A stretch of 27,777 nt of DNA, from IMG/VR virus record IMGVR_UViG_3300026094_000031, positions 1-27,777 of that record, one strand, 5' to 3'. The translations under genes and the position numbers were made by a program. The DNA comes from a virus. Numbering within the stretch: the first letter of the stretch is position 1; every line of letters begins with the position of its first letter. Below, piece by piece: positions 16,191 to 22,649 of the stretch. The notes under the pieces are model-generated. The model ran no database searches, had not been told where the DNA came from, and saw nothing but the letters and a program-made list of their open reading frames with translations.

Positions 16191-17134
16191 TCGCTGCTCC
16201 TTGCAGTATTTATATGGCTGATTATAAAATCTCTGTTTGGAATATCGGTATTTGATAATTTTTTAAGAAAGCTTTCGAGCGTCTGTGTGTCTAAGGTGTT
16301 TATATCAAGATGCTTGGGAAAGGTAAGCACATTCACATACCAGTCGCACTCGTACTCTGATAGGAAATTTGCGAGGTCGAGAGTTGAAAAGAGATTGTTT
16401 TTGTGAATAACGCTGTTTACTTCAAAACGATATCGATTCTTTATACACCAATCCATAAATTCTACTGTTTCTTGCCAACTGCTGCCTTCTCGAACCTGCT
16501 CGTTTACAGAACCATAACCGTCTATGCTTACAATAAAACTTGCGGAAGAAAATTTTGCCCACATGTTTTCACATGTTTCGTCTGGTATGACACTGGCATT
16601 TGTGTTATACACTACTTCGCATTTTTCGGGCTCGGGATGTAGAGCAAGCAGATCAAGATGCTTTTTGGTAAGCAACGGCTCACCGCCTAAAAAAAGTATC
16701 TTCTTCACACTGGCAGGCACAGATGTTATTTGAGCATTTTCAAGATAGCCATTGTCTGCTTTTCCAAACAGTTTCTTTTCTTTCTGTATCCAGCTTGTGG
16801 AAAATTCTGAACTACAACCTTCGCAGGCCATATTACAGAGGTTGTCCATTCCTATTTCAAGATATTCCAACGCCGATGAATCTGCTGTGTATTTCTCGTT
16901 AATTTCTGCTCGAAGACTTTTATGACCGATTGATTCTTCGTAATAGCATTTTTCGCAGCCTGCGATTGCTTCTCCAGCAGTGCTTGCTCTACGCAGTTCT
17001 TGATAGGCAGCAGAATCAAGCACAGCGTCTAAGTCGCCATTGAACTCTGCTATGGCCTTTTTAAATCTACAGCAAGGATAAACTCTGTTACCCGGGCGTA
17101 TGTTCGCATGTTTCCAAAATGCTGCGCATTTCAT
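16178..17134 (-). CDS. Radical SAM protein with extra N-terminal cysteines
   Basis: The core motif CNMACEGC gives C100, C104 and C107 (CxxxCxxC), which would bind the SAM-cleaving [4Fe-4S] cluster. FLGGEPLL (about residues 148-155) is the SAM-binding GGEP motif. Before the core lie C3, C21/C22 and C60/C63 (AGCEKCYYEE), enough ligands for an auxiliary cluster as in SPASM/twitch-type enzymes, but placed N-terminally. At 318 residues it is normal for the family. It is the last enzyme gene of the five-gene operon. No ribosome-binding site precedes the ATG at 17134. An in-frame ATG directly after the amidinotransferase stop (17174-17176) is followed by a TAG at 17153-17155, so this start may depend on reinitiation. 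The substrate is unknown. Confidence 0.85.
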   Translation of the reverse strand: MKCAAFWKHANIRPGNRVYPCCRFKKAIAEFNGDLDAVLDSAAYQELRRASTAGEAIAGCEKCYYEESIGHKSLRAEINEKYTADSSALEYLEIGMDNLCNMACEGCSSEFSTSWIQKEKKLFGKADNGYLENAQITSVPASVKKILFLGGEPLLTKKHLDLLALHPEPEKCEVVYNTNASVIPDETCENMWAKFSSASFIVSIDGYGSVNEQVREGSSWQETVEFMDWCIKNRYRFEVNSVIHKNNLFSTLDLANFLSEYECDWYVNVLTFPKHLDINTLDTQTLESFLKKLSNTDIPNRDFIISHINTARSSEWQI

Positions 17135-17152
17135 AAGTAGTAACCGTTCATT

Positions 17153-17176
17153 CTAGGAAAGGTACCGATTAGGCAT
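17153..17176 (-). other. In-frame mini-ORF / amber stop ahead of the radical SAM gene
   Basis: The amidinotransferase ends TAA, immediately followed by ATG CCT AAT CGG TAC CTT TCC TAG (MPNRYLS-stop). This frame is the radical SAM frame: after TAG, six sense codons (N E R L L L) lead to the ATG at 17134. Either this is a leader mini-cistron that carries ribosomes to the radical SAM start, or the radical SAM gene once began here and gained an amber stop. Confidence 0.5.
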
Positions 17177-18238
17177 TTACTTAAAATAATCCTCTAATTT
17201 TCCCTTACGCTTTGTGTCTAGTGTGACACAGTGAAAGCCACCTGACAGTGTTCTTGCTTGACGCATAGGCAATCCGATTGACTTAATGCCCCACTTGTCT
17301 AGTTGTCTGCGAACATATTCTTGATTCTCGTCGATAATTACCAGTTCTTCATTTACACTCAGCATATTCAAACCAATGTACTTAGAACAGGGAGAAACGT
17401 TGCCTTCAAGATTAGAACCGATATCTACTACTTCGTCACCTGATATAAAAATCTTGTCCCAATCTTTGAAAATCGGAGGATACCAGTCAGGAGTACAACG
17501 ATCTCCGTTAAACAGCACCAACCCGGGACGCAGAGGTATTACTGTGGAATCAAAATGCGAATAGGAGTAGAACTTCTCAGCAAGATGAATTCTATAGCCC
17601 CTCGGCTCAAGTAGATTTCTCAGCCATTTGTATCCCCATAGGTTGCCTGAATTACTAACCTGATAGATAAGATCTAGACCCAGTCTTACTACGTTAGGAG
17701 CATCAAACACAATTTCCTTATTAGTAAGAGTGGGAATAGAAAGATCGTCAAGCTGATAGCTTTCGTCTAACAGCCGTGGTCGAGGAGCAGATAGCCATTC
17801 CCCGCCCTCATCTACTACTTCATAGAGAAAGTCTCTATAGGCAAGAGTTTCATACTGTCTTGCTCTCATAGCACCAGGGCAGTCAATGATAAGATTATCC
17901 AGCGGCAGTAGAAGGTCTCTAGGGCAATAGGTGTACCAGCCTGTAGTCTCCCAGTCAGGTGACTTGAATGGCTTAGAGTGATCAAGGGCATCAGGTCGTC
18001 TTACAGTAACTCCTAGTTTGCGCAGCTCTTCGCTTAGTCTGTCTAGATCTTCATTCGCTTCGTCTATTACCCATTCAGGTGACGGTCCTTCTAGATCTTT
18101 AATTTCATCGTATGAAAAGTCTGCAAACCCAAAACTGTGTGTAGAAGTATCTACTGTGGGGATTCTCGCATGATCTGCTACTCCAACAAAAATCTCTTCA
18201 AGTGGATCCCAATCGTTGTGACTGTTAACTACTGCCAT
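17177..18238 (-). CDS. Amidinotransferase (arginine:glycine amidinotransferase / StrB family)
   Basis: The 353-residue protein aligns by eye with GATM and StrB along its length: opening NDWDPLEEIFVG (8-19), FDAPNVVRLGLDLIYQVSNS (178-197), SHFDSTVIPLRPGLVL (227-242), CSKYIGLNML (284-293) and the C-terminal SGGFHCVTLDTKRKGKLEDY (332-351). The catalytic triad is intact: D179, H228 and the nucleophile C337. Family members move the amidino group from arginine to an amine through an amidino-cysteine intermediate, giving a guanidine and ornithine. Known acceptors are glycine, lysine, inosamine phosphate and toxin precursors; the acceptor here cannot be read. Ribosome-binding site AGGAG lies 9 nt before the ATG, and the start overlaps the aminotransferase end by 14 bp. 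Confidence 0.92.
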   Translation of the reverse strand: MAVVNSHNDWDPLEEIFVGVADHARIPTVDTSTHSFGFADFSYDEIKDLEGPSPEWVIDEANEDLDRLSEELRKLGVTVRRPDALDHSKPFKSPDWETTGWYTYCPRDLLLPLDNLIIDCPGAMRARQYETLAYRDFLYEVVDEGGEWLSAPRPRLLDESYQLDDLSIPTLTNKEIVFDAPNVVRLGLDLIYQVSNSGNLWGYKWLRNLLEPRGYRIHLAEKFYSYSHFDSTVIPLRPGLVLFNGDRCTPDWYPPIFKDWDKIFISGDEVVDIGSNLEGNVSPCSKYIGLNMLSVNEELVIIDENQEYVRRQLDKWGIKSIGLPMRQARTLSGGFHCVTLDTKRKGKLEDYFK

Positions 18239-19094
18239 TCAATTTATCTCCTATTAATTCTGATACGCAAACTCTATTTACAGAACCGCCGCGATTATAA
18301 TCTGCGTATTCGGCTCCGCCTAACCCAAACATTACACAGTCTGTGATTTCTAGATTCATCTCTGTGCATACTTCGTTGTACGCTTGTTCGTAGGTATTCC
18401 AGTTATGATCTACCGAATAATTTTCGATAAGATCAAGTGCTAGAGATATGCTTGCTCTATTCACCATTTCAACTGAATTGAATACGTCTATGCCATCATC
18501 TTTATCTTCTCGTTGTAGACGCATACCTACTCTTAAAAATTCTGCCCCTGTAAATGCCTTTGATATAGAAAACGCAACCGTATCTACGCAGGACCACTGC
18601 GAAAGATTAACCTGGATATTTCTTGTACAGGGAAAATATGCAAAGTCTAACAGCACAGGGATTTCTTTAGCTTCGCATTGTGTTAAGAGGTCTTGTGTGT
18701 CTCGCTGTGAGCCCCAGTCTGAAAAAGGAACAGACACAATCACAGCATCATTTACACCTAATTCATCATCTTCTTCTATATATTCGAAACTGCCGCCATT
18801 CTTGAGACAGGCAGAATGATACATAAATTCGCCTTTGTAGAATCTGAATCTTCTTGCCTTGTTCGCCCAATAGAAATGATCAAACGCCTGTGCTGTACCT
18901 GCTACTAGCTTGCGATTTTGAAATTCTTCCAAGCCTGTTACTGTGTTTAGTTCGCTTGAGTTTATCCAATTGTAAAATTTCTCTACAAACGTTTCCTGTA
19001 AATTGTCATTGTAGAGATCTATTACTGGATTTAATTCTGCTATAAATTTTCTTACAGCAGGATCTTGAACAGGTTTAGCACCTCTTAAATTCAC
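18225..19094 (-). CDS. Compact PLP-dependent aminotransferase-like protein (fold type I)
   Basis: The motif series of class I/II aminotransferases is visible. A cofactor loop GTAQAFDHFYW lies at 66-76. D150 and Y153 lie in VLLDFAYF (D binds the pyridine nitrogen). SISKAF (176-181) carries the Schiff-base lysine K179, and EFLRVG (185-190) has the following Arg (R188). At 289 residues it is about 100 shorter than usual, with trimmed N- and C-terminal parts, so the small domain is reduced. The start is GTG, chosen because AGGAG lies 6 nt upstream; it overlaps the previous gene by 20 bp. In context it may supply the amine that the next enzyme amidinates. Transamination rather than another PLP reaction is not proven. 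Confidence 0.78.
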   Translation of the reverse strand: MNLRGAKPVQDPAVRKFIAELNPVIDLYNDNLQETFVEKFYNWINSSELNTVTGLEEFQNRKLVAGTAQAFDHFYWANKARRFRFYKGEFMYHSACLKNGGSFEYIEEDDELGVNDAVIVSVPFSDWGSQRDTQDLLTQCEAKEIPVLLDFAYFPCTRNIQVNLSQWSCVDTVAFSISKAFTGAEFLRVGMRLQREDKDDGIDVFNSVEMVNRASISLALDLIENYSVDHNWNTYEQAYNEVCTEMNLEITDCVMFGLGGAEYADYNRGGSVNRVCVSELIGDKLNGSS

Positions 19095-19587
19095 GTTTGA
19101 CTCCTGTAACCTGCATTGTAAATTTTTCAGTCATTCCCATGTTACCACTTAGATGAGGTTCGTCTCTATTAATAACAACAGCATCGCCTCGTTTCCAAGG
19201 AACTACAGGTGTATTGTTAATTTCAAAATAATGTCCACTGAGCCAGTCTTCTAGAAATATATTCACTCTAATACAGTTGTAAGGATTAACATTGTGCGTT
19301 TTCGCAAACCTAAAAAATGTATCTTCGTGACTGGGCAGAGTCTGTCCAGGAGGCTGCCGCATAACAGATACCGAACAGCGCGGAAATAACGAATCAGCAA
19401 AGTCTAGTATTTCTTGACTCATGTCAAATGCCTGATAATAGAAGGAATTATATTCAGTGTATCCTGCTCTTCGATACACTTGATTCTGTTCTTCGAACTC
19501 TGCTGCTCTTCCTTGCGATGTTACATTGTCATGTTCAATCCAGTCGAGAGAAACAAAGTCAAAGTCAGGTAAATCTATATGAATCAT
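19075..19587 (-). CDS. 2OG-Fe(II) oxygenase / cupin-type hydroxylase (170 aa)
   Basis: This is a double-stranded beta-helix protein with a likely Fe(II) facial triad: H87 and D89 in LPSHEDTFFRF, and H145 in NRDEPHLSGN. R107 (CIRVNIFLEDW), the turn VPWKRGDAVVI (129-139) and a closing strand TEKFTMQVTG match the aspartyl/asparaginyl beta-hydroxylase-like layout. Such enzymes use 2-oxoglutarate and O2 to hydroxylate amino acids or small molecules. The start was set at ATG 19587, because GGAGG lies just upstream and this ATG overlaps the preceding stop as ATGA; an ATG four codons earlier is less likely. It is second in the operon. A non-catalytic cupin remains possible. Confidence 0.75.
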   Translation of the reverse strand: MIHIDLPDFDFVSLDWIEHDNVTSQGRAAEFEEQNQVYRRAGYTEYNSFYYQAFDMSQEILDFADSLFPRCSVSVMRQPPGQTLPSHEDTFFRFAKTHNVNPYNCIRVNIFLEDWLSGHYFEINNTPVVPWKRGDAVVINRDEPHLSGNMGMTEKFTMQVTGVKREFKRC

Positions 19588-20342
19588 TCTTCCCTCCATG
19601 GTGCATCGTAAGGAGTGTTAGTCTTGTCATCAAACCAATACAGACTTCTGTGCGGTGGATGTTTATCGTCCGGTTTTGCATTGCTTACATAATAGAAAAG
19701 TCTTAGATTCTTTCTTGGATTATTCTCGGGACAATTCATAGGTTCTGGATAACCATGATAGGCTAGATTGTGATAACTCCATATAAGAAGGTTGCCTGCG
19801 TCGGGTTTGATCTTTGACAGCATGTTTTTGTTTTCTGTATCCCAAAATTCAAGATGCCCGCCGTATTCGTCCTTCCAATCTTCGTTGAGATATACAATAG
19901 CATTAACTCTACGATGTAGTCTCAGCTCGTCGTTCCAATTAAAGTCTGTATGTACTTTGAGGCTGTCACCTGAATATGATTTAGAATAACCTGCGCCTAT
20001 TAGATGAGGATCAGGAATAAGATCAACTGTGTCGGTTACCTGTTGAAGCCACTTAATAAAAGTAGCTGAGTGCATAGCATGAATTACTTCATCGGCTATT
20101 GGAGTATCTTCCAGTTTGTTGTGTTCGTACATGTTAGAGCCGCGTCGAGTAAAATGTTTACACTCGTCTAACGGAATACCATTTAGTTCGTCTGCTAACT
20201 GTCTTGTAACTTCGATGGGCAAAAAGTTTTTTATTTCTAACAGCGAATAACAGGGATGAGCTCTATACACTGTCTGTAGTTCATAGGTATTTGAGAAACT
20301 TCTTTTTATATGATTTAAAATATCTTGTTTTAAGTTGAGCAT
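19584..20342 (-). CDS. 2OG-Fe(II) oxygenase, prolyl-4-hydroxylase-like (252 aa)
   Basis: The catalytic residues of the P4H-type 2OG-Fe(II) family can be read in order: H131 and D133 in KVHTDFNW, H196 in AYHGYPEP, and R214 in RKNLRLFYYV, which would bind the 2-oxoglutarate carboxylate. The strands VNAIVYLNEDW (146-156) and GGHLEFWD (161-168) are classic for this fold. The N-terminal 100 residues are helical. It is the first gene of the five-enzyme operon. No Shine-Dalgarno is present. A TTGACA/TAAAAT promoter ends 6 nt before the ATG, so the mRNA is probably leaderless. The substrate is unknown; free amino acid, peptide or sugar are all possible. Confidence 0.85.
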   Translation of the reverse strand: MLNLKQDILNHIKRSFSNTYELQTVYRAHPCYSLLEIKNFLPIEVTRQLADELNGIPLDECKHFTRRGSNMYEHNKLEDTPIADEVIHAMHSATFIKWLQQVTDTVDLIPDPHLIGAGYSKSYSGDSLKVHTDFNWNDELRLHRRVNAIVYLNEDWKDEYGGHLEFWDTENKNMLSKIKPDAGNLLIWSYHNLAYHGYPEPMNCPENNPRKNLRLFYYVSNAKPDDKHPPHRSLYWFDDKTNTPYDAPWREE

Positions 20343-20348
20343 TGCACT

Positions 20349-20376
20349 ATTTTACTATTTTAATTTAAATTGTCAA
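20349..20376 (-). promoter_or_regulatory. Sigma70-type promoter of the five-enzyme operon
   Basis: On the minus strand TTGACA (20376-20371), a 16-nt spacer and TAAAAT (20354-20349) lie directly before the ATG at 20342, with 6 nt between the -10 box and the ATG. This is a host-type promoter, unlike the late octamers in front of the fibre genes. Early or middle expression of the operon is therefore likely. Confidence 0.55.
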
Positions 20377-20425
20377 GTTTTTTTATATAACTTTACCAAA
20401 AGAATTAACTGCTAATATTATTTAT

Positions 20426-20433
20426 TATAAATA
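20426..20433 (+). promoter_or_regulatory. T4 late promoter (TATAAATA)
   Basis: This is an exact match to the T4 late consensus, 26 nt before the ATG at 20460, with AAAGGAG (20446-20452) in between. It serves the plus-strand SAP/Rho-N-like gene. Confidence 0.7.
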
Positions 20434-20459
20434 TTCTATCATAACAAAGGAGAATGATA

Positions 20460-20741
20460 ATGTTTGGATGGCTTAAGAAACTGTTTAGCGATGATGGTGC
20501 TCCTACTCTAGAACGTCCTATAGTGACGCCGACAATAGATGCTACATCAAAGGCTAAACCTCAGAAAAACAGTGATACTACAGGAAAAACATCTGACAAG
20601 AAAGTCACAAAGACAGATCTTAATAAGATGACTAAAGTTCAACTCGAGGATTACGCCAAGAAAGAGTTTAAGGTTGACATCGATCGACGCAAGAAAAAGG
20701 CCGATCTTGTAGCAGAAGTAGCTAAACTAGCAAAAAAGTAA
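20460..20741 (+). CDS. Small Lys-rich protein with C-terminal SAP/Rho-N-like domain
   Basis: From the ATG at 20460, chosen because AAAGGAG is 7 nt upstream, the product has 93 residues. It begins MFGWLKKLFSDDG (an amphipathic end), then a disordered Thr/Lys linker (about 15-50), then a helix-turn-helix module NKMTKVQLEDYAKKEFKVDI followed by RRKKKADLVAEV. That last part resembles SAP, HeH and Rho-N domains, which bind nucleic acid or act as hinges. Small proteins of this build are common in T4-like cyanophages. It is expressed from an exact late promoter, so a virion or packaging-time role is plausible. It converges end to end with the coiled-coil gene at 20742. Confidence 0.75.
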   Translation: MFGWLKKLFSDDGAPTLERPIVTPTIDATSKAKPQKNSDTTGKTSDKKVTKTDLNKMTKVQLEDYAKKEFKVDIDRRKKKADLVAEVAKLAKK

Positions 20742-21041
20742 TCAAGAACGCTTAAACTGAGCAGTTAACTGAGACGCTAACTGCTCTTGTGTTCTTTCAA
20801 CGCGGGCGAGCTTGCGTTCCAAAACGTCTATAGCTGCCCGCTGTTTTTTGACCTGCTCTTCTAGACTTTGGACATATCTATGAGACGGAATCTGTCTTTC
20901 TTGTCCGTCCTCGCCTAATATAGAAAGTGTATCAACACCTTGTGCTCTAAGTCCGCCTGCCACTCTATTAGGATTCTTAGTAGATTCAGCAGAAGTTGTG
21001 CTTCGTGCTGATTGACTGTACATTCGATTCAAATAACTCAT
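20742..21041 (-). CDS. Coiled-coil protein, unknown function
   Basis: The 99-residue product starts MSYLNRMYSQSARSTT. A start 16 codons earlier would run into the divergent metallopeptidase gene and is less likely. Residues about 35-60 hold GLRAQGVDTLSILGEDGQER, and residues about 62-95 form a long heptad pattern (SLEEQVKKQRAAIDVLERKL), a clear coiled coil. The stop lies next to the stop of the SAP-like gene. No Shine-Dalgarno is present; a CTTAAATA octamer ends 5 nt upstream of the ATG. I do not recognise the family. Confidence 0.65.
   Translation of the reverse strand: MSYLNRMYSQSARSTTSAESTKNPNRVAGGLRAQGVDTLSILGEDGQERQIPSHRYVQSLEEQVKKQRAAIDVLERKLARVERTQEQLASQLTAQFKRS
20759..20786. repeat. 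Perfect 9-bp inverted repeat at a convergent gene junction
   Basis: GAGCAGTTA (20759-20767) pairs with TAACTGCTC (20778-20786) around a 10-nt loop. It lies 17 bp past the stop of the plus-strand gene, inside the 3' end of the coiled-coil gene. It may end plus-strand transcripts or protect an mRNA 3' end, but the T-run after it is weak. Confidence 0.4.
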
Positions 21042-21046
21042 ATTTG

Positions 21047-21054
21047 TATTTAAG
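21047..21054 (-). promoter_or_regulatory. Possible late promoter (CTTAAATA), leaderless
   Basis: Minus-strand CTTAAATA ends 5 nt before the ATG of the coiled-coil gene. It lies back to back with the plus-strand AATAAATA, only 2 bp away. Confidence 0.3.
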
Positions 21055-21056
21055 CA

Positions 21057-21064
21057 AATAAATA
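21057..21064 (+). promoter_or_regulatory. Late promoter (AATAAATA), leaderless
   Basis: AATAAATA ends 4 nt before the ATG at 21069 and there is no Shine-Dalgarno, so the transcript of the metallopeptidase gene would begin at about its first codon. Confidence 0.45.
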
Positions 21065-21068
21065 CTGT

Positions 21069-21584
21069 ATGAGCAACATTGTGAAACAAATTTTAATATT
21101 CTCTTTAGTGGTAGTCGCTATTGCTTTTGTTTCTGCTCAAAAGTCTCATCCATTCGATGAATATATTATCTGGTTAACAGAAAACAGCGAGTTTGAATAC
21201 AATGGCGAAGCATATCCTTCTATAACTTATTACAGTTCACAGGATTTACAAACACTTGCCTATGGAGTTGATAGAATTAAAGAGGCAGAATCAGAAGGAC
21301 GATCGATACCTAAGATAAAGGCATTGTATGATCATAGAAACAATCGATTACTATTCTTAAAAGGTATGGATATTAGGGCAGATGAAACTGCTTATATTGT
21401 AGTACACGAACTAGTACATTTTTTACAAAACATCAACGGCATAACTGAACAAACAGAATGCTTACCTAGTCTAGAAAAAAGAGCATATACCTTACAGGCT
21501 AAGTGGCAGGAAGCACACAATCATTCTGGCCCTTACCCTAACTTTTTATTTGTAAGTCTGCTTGCATCAGGCTGCAATAGATAA
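21069..21584 (+). CDS. Exported HExxH zinc metallopeptidase-like protein
   Basis: The 171-residue product has a signal peptide: basic N-terminus MSNIVKQ, hydrophobic core ILIFSLVVVAIAFV, and a cleavage-like site VSA before QK at residues 23-24. HELVHFLQ (113-120) is an HExxH zinc motif. E136 in SLEKRAY, 19 residues after the second His, could be the third ligand as in gluzincin-like enzymes. ETAYIVVHELVHFLQ is a typical active-site helix. The mature protein would act in the periplasm, perhaps on the envelope or on host surface proteins. No Shine-Dalgarno; a late AATAAATA is 4 nt before the ATG. The 3' end overlaps the convergent UvdE gene by 18 bp. The target is unknown. Confidence 0.75.
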   Translation: MSNIVKQILIFSLVVVAIAFVSAQKSHPFDEYIIWLTENSEFEYNGEAYPSITYYSSQDLQTLAYGVDRIKEAESEGRSIPKIKALYDHRNNRLLFLKGMDIRADETAYIVVHELVHFLQNINGITEQTECLPSLEKRAYTLQAKWQEAHNHSGPYPNFLFVSLLASGCNR

Positions 21585-22610
21585 CCTCTGCCACCGTTCG
21601 TATAGGTCAATCGAAGCAAGATTCTTTGCCTTTGCCTCTACCATGATATCCGCGTGTTCGAGAAACAAAAGAGCCCACTCGTTGCAAGCATCGTTCCACA
21701 TGTAGTCAGAATGAGCACGCAGTTTCTGCTTTTTGTAACCTTGTTCTATGAGAGAGTTAAGGTCAGGCCGCATAGTATCGCTGTGCCATTCCAATAGATC
21801 TTCTTTGGACAGTGAATAGTGCATGGCAGGACGAACACCCTGCCAACTATCTACAACTCGTTTAAATCTGTCGTCAGTAGGTTCAATGTATTCACCTGTG
21901 CGGATATAGTGATGATGAATGTCTAATACAAGAGCAACGTCTTTTTCTAGTTCAAGTGAAGCATCTAAGCCCCAACTCATTTCGTCGTTCTCGATTGTGA
22001 TACAGTTTCGTGCCTCTGGTGATAGACGAGGCAGAACTCGCTTGATACCGTCTGGACCTTGTCTGCCTGAGATATGAACATTACATTTAAAGTCTTGAAA
22101 CTGCTTACCGAACCCCATCCAGCGAATCATATCCACGTGATATTCGAATTCTTCTATAGAACGTTCTACAATATCTGGCGTATCACTAGCAAGAACAGTA
22201 AACTGACCAGGATGCATTGAAACACGAACATCAAGCCTACGAGCAGTCTCTCCCACTTTGGCAAACTCTCTCGCACAGTAGTCTCTGACATCACTTCGCC
22301 GCCAAAAATAACTCCAAGTTGATTCAGTGTACACAGGTAGGCAATCGCTACCCAATCTAACCATTCGTAAATTTTCTGGTAAACTGCTCGCATATTCGAT
22401 TAGTCTCCGATAAGATTCTATATTGTGAACCATAAGGTCCCAAAGACGCTGTTCAGCATCTTCTACAGTTTGTCTATTTAACCAAGCAACTGTAGTTGAT
22501 CTAGTATTAAGTGGACGCTGTGATTCTTCTAGCAGTTTCTTTTTCTGTGCTTGATCTTTATCTAGGTACTTACAAGCAAATCCAAGTCGAGGTATTGTAT
22601 GATTAAACAT
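21567..22610 (-). CDS. uvsE: UV-damage endonuclease UvdE/UVDE
   Basis: At 347 residues it matches UVDE, a TIM-barrel nuclease that nicks 5' of cyclobutane dimers and 6-4 photoproducts. Family signatures: IPRLGFACK at the start, MVRLGSDCLP (about 83-92), RVSMHPGQFTVLA (about 129-141), ITIENDE (about 204-210), LVLDIHHH (about 227-234) and a later MHYS. These carry the His/Glu/Asp metal ligands. The start was placed at ATG 22610, with no Shine-Dalgarno, 6 nt after a TATAAT box; a GTG five codons earlier overlaps that box. Such a repair gene suits a phage in sunlit surface water. It converges with the metallopeptidase gene. Confidence 0.92.
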   Translation of the reverse strand: MFNHTIPRLGFACKYLDKDQAQKKKLLEESQRPLNTRSTTVAWLNRQTVEDAEQRLWDLMVHNIESYRRLIEYASSLPENLRMVRLGSDCLPVYTESTWSYFWRRSDVRDYCAREFAKVGETARRLDVRVSMHPGQFTVLASDTPDIVERSIEEFEYHVDMIRWMGFGKQFQDFKCNVHISGRQGPDGIKRVLPRLSPEARNCITIENDEMSWGLDASLELEKDVALVLDIHHHYIRTGEYIEPTDDRFKRVVDSWQGVRPAMHYSLSKEDLLEWHSDTMRPDLNSLIEQGYKKQKLRAHSDYMWNDACNEWALLFLEHADIMVEAKAKNLASIDLYERWQRLSIAA

Positions 22611-22616
22611 TATTTT

Positions 22617-22644
22617 ATTATACACTTGTGTTGAGATTTGTAAA
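22617..22644 (-). promoter_or_regulatory. Sigma70-type promoter of uvdE, leaderless geometry
   Basis: Minus strand: TTTACA (22644-22639), a 16-nt spacer and TATAAT (22622-22617), then 6 nt to the ATG at 22610. This is the same spacer and gap as at the five-enzyme operon. A perfect 10-bp palindrome GATAATTATC (22645-22654) abuts the -35 box and could be an operator. Confidence 0.6.
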
Positions 22645-22649
22645 GATAA

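Noticed and set aside
21560-21581. Lipobox-like LASGC near the end of the metallopeptidase
   Set aside because: It lies at the C-terminus, not after a signal peptide, so it cannot be a lipoprotein site.
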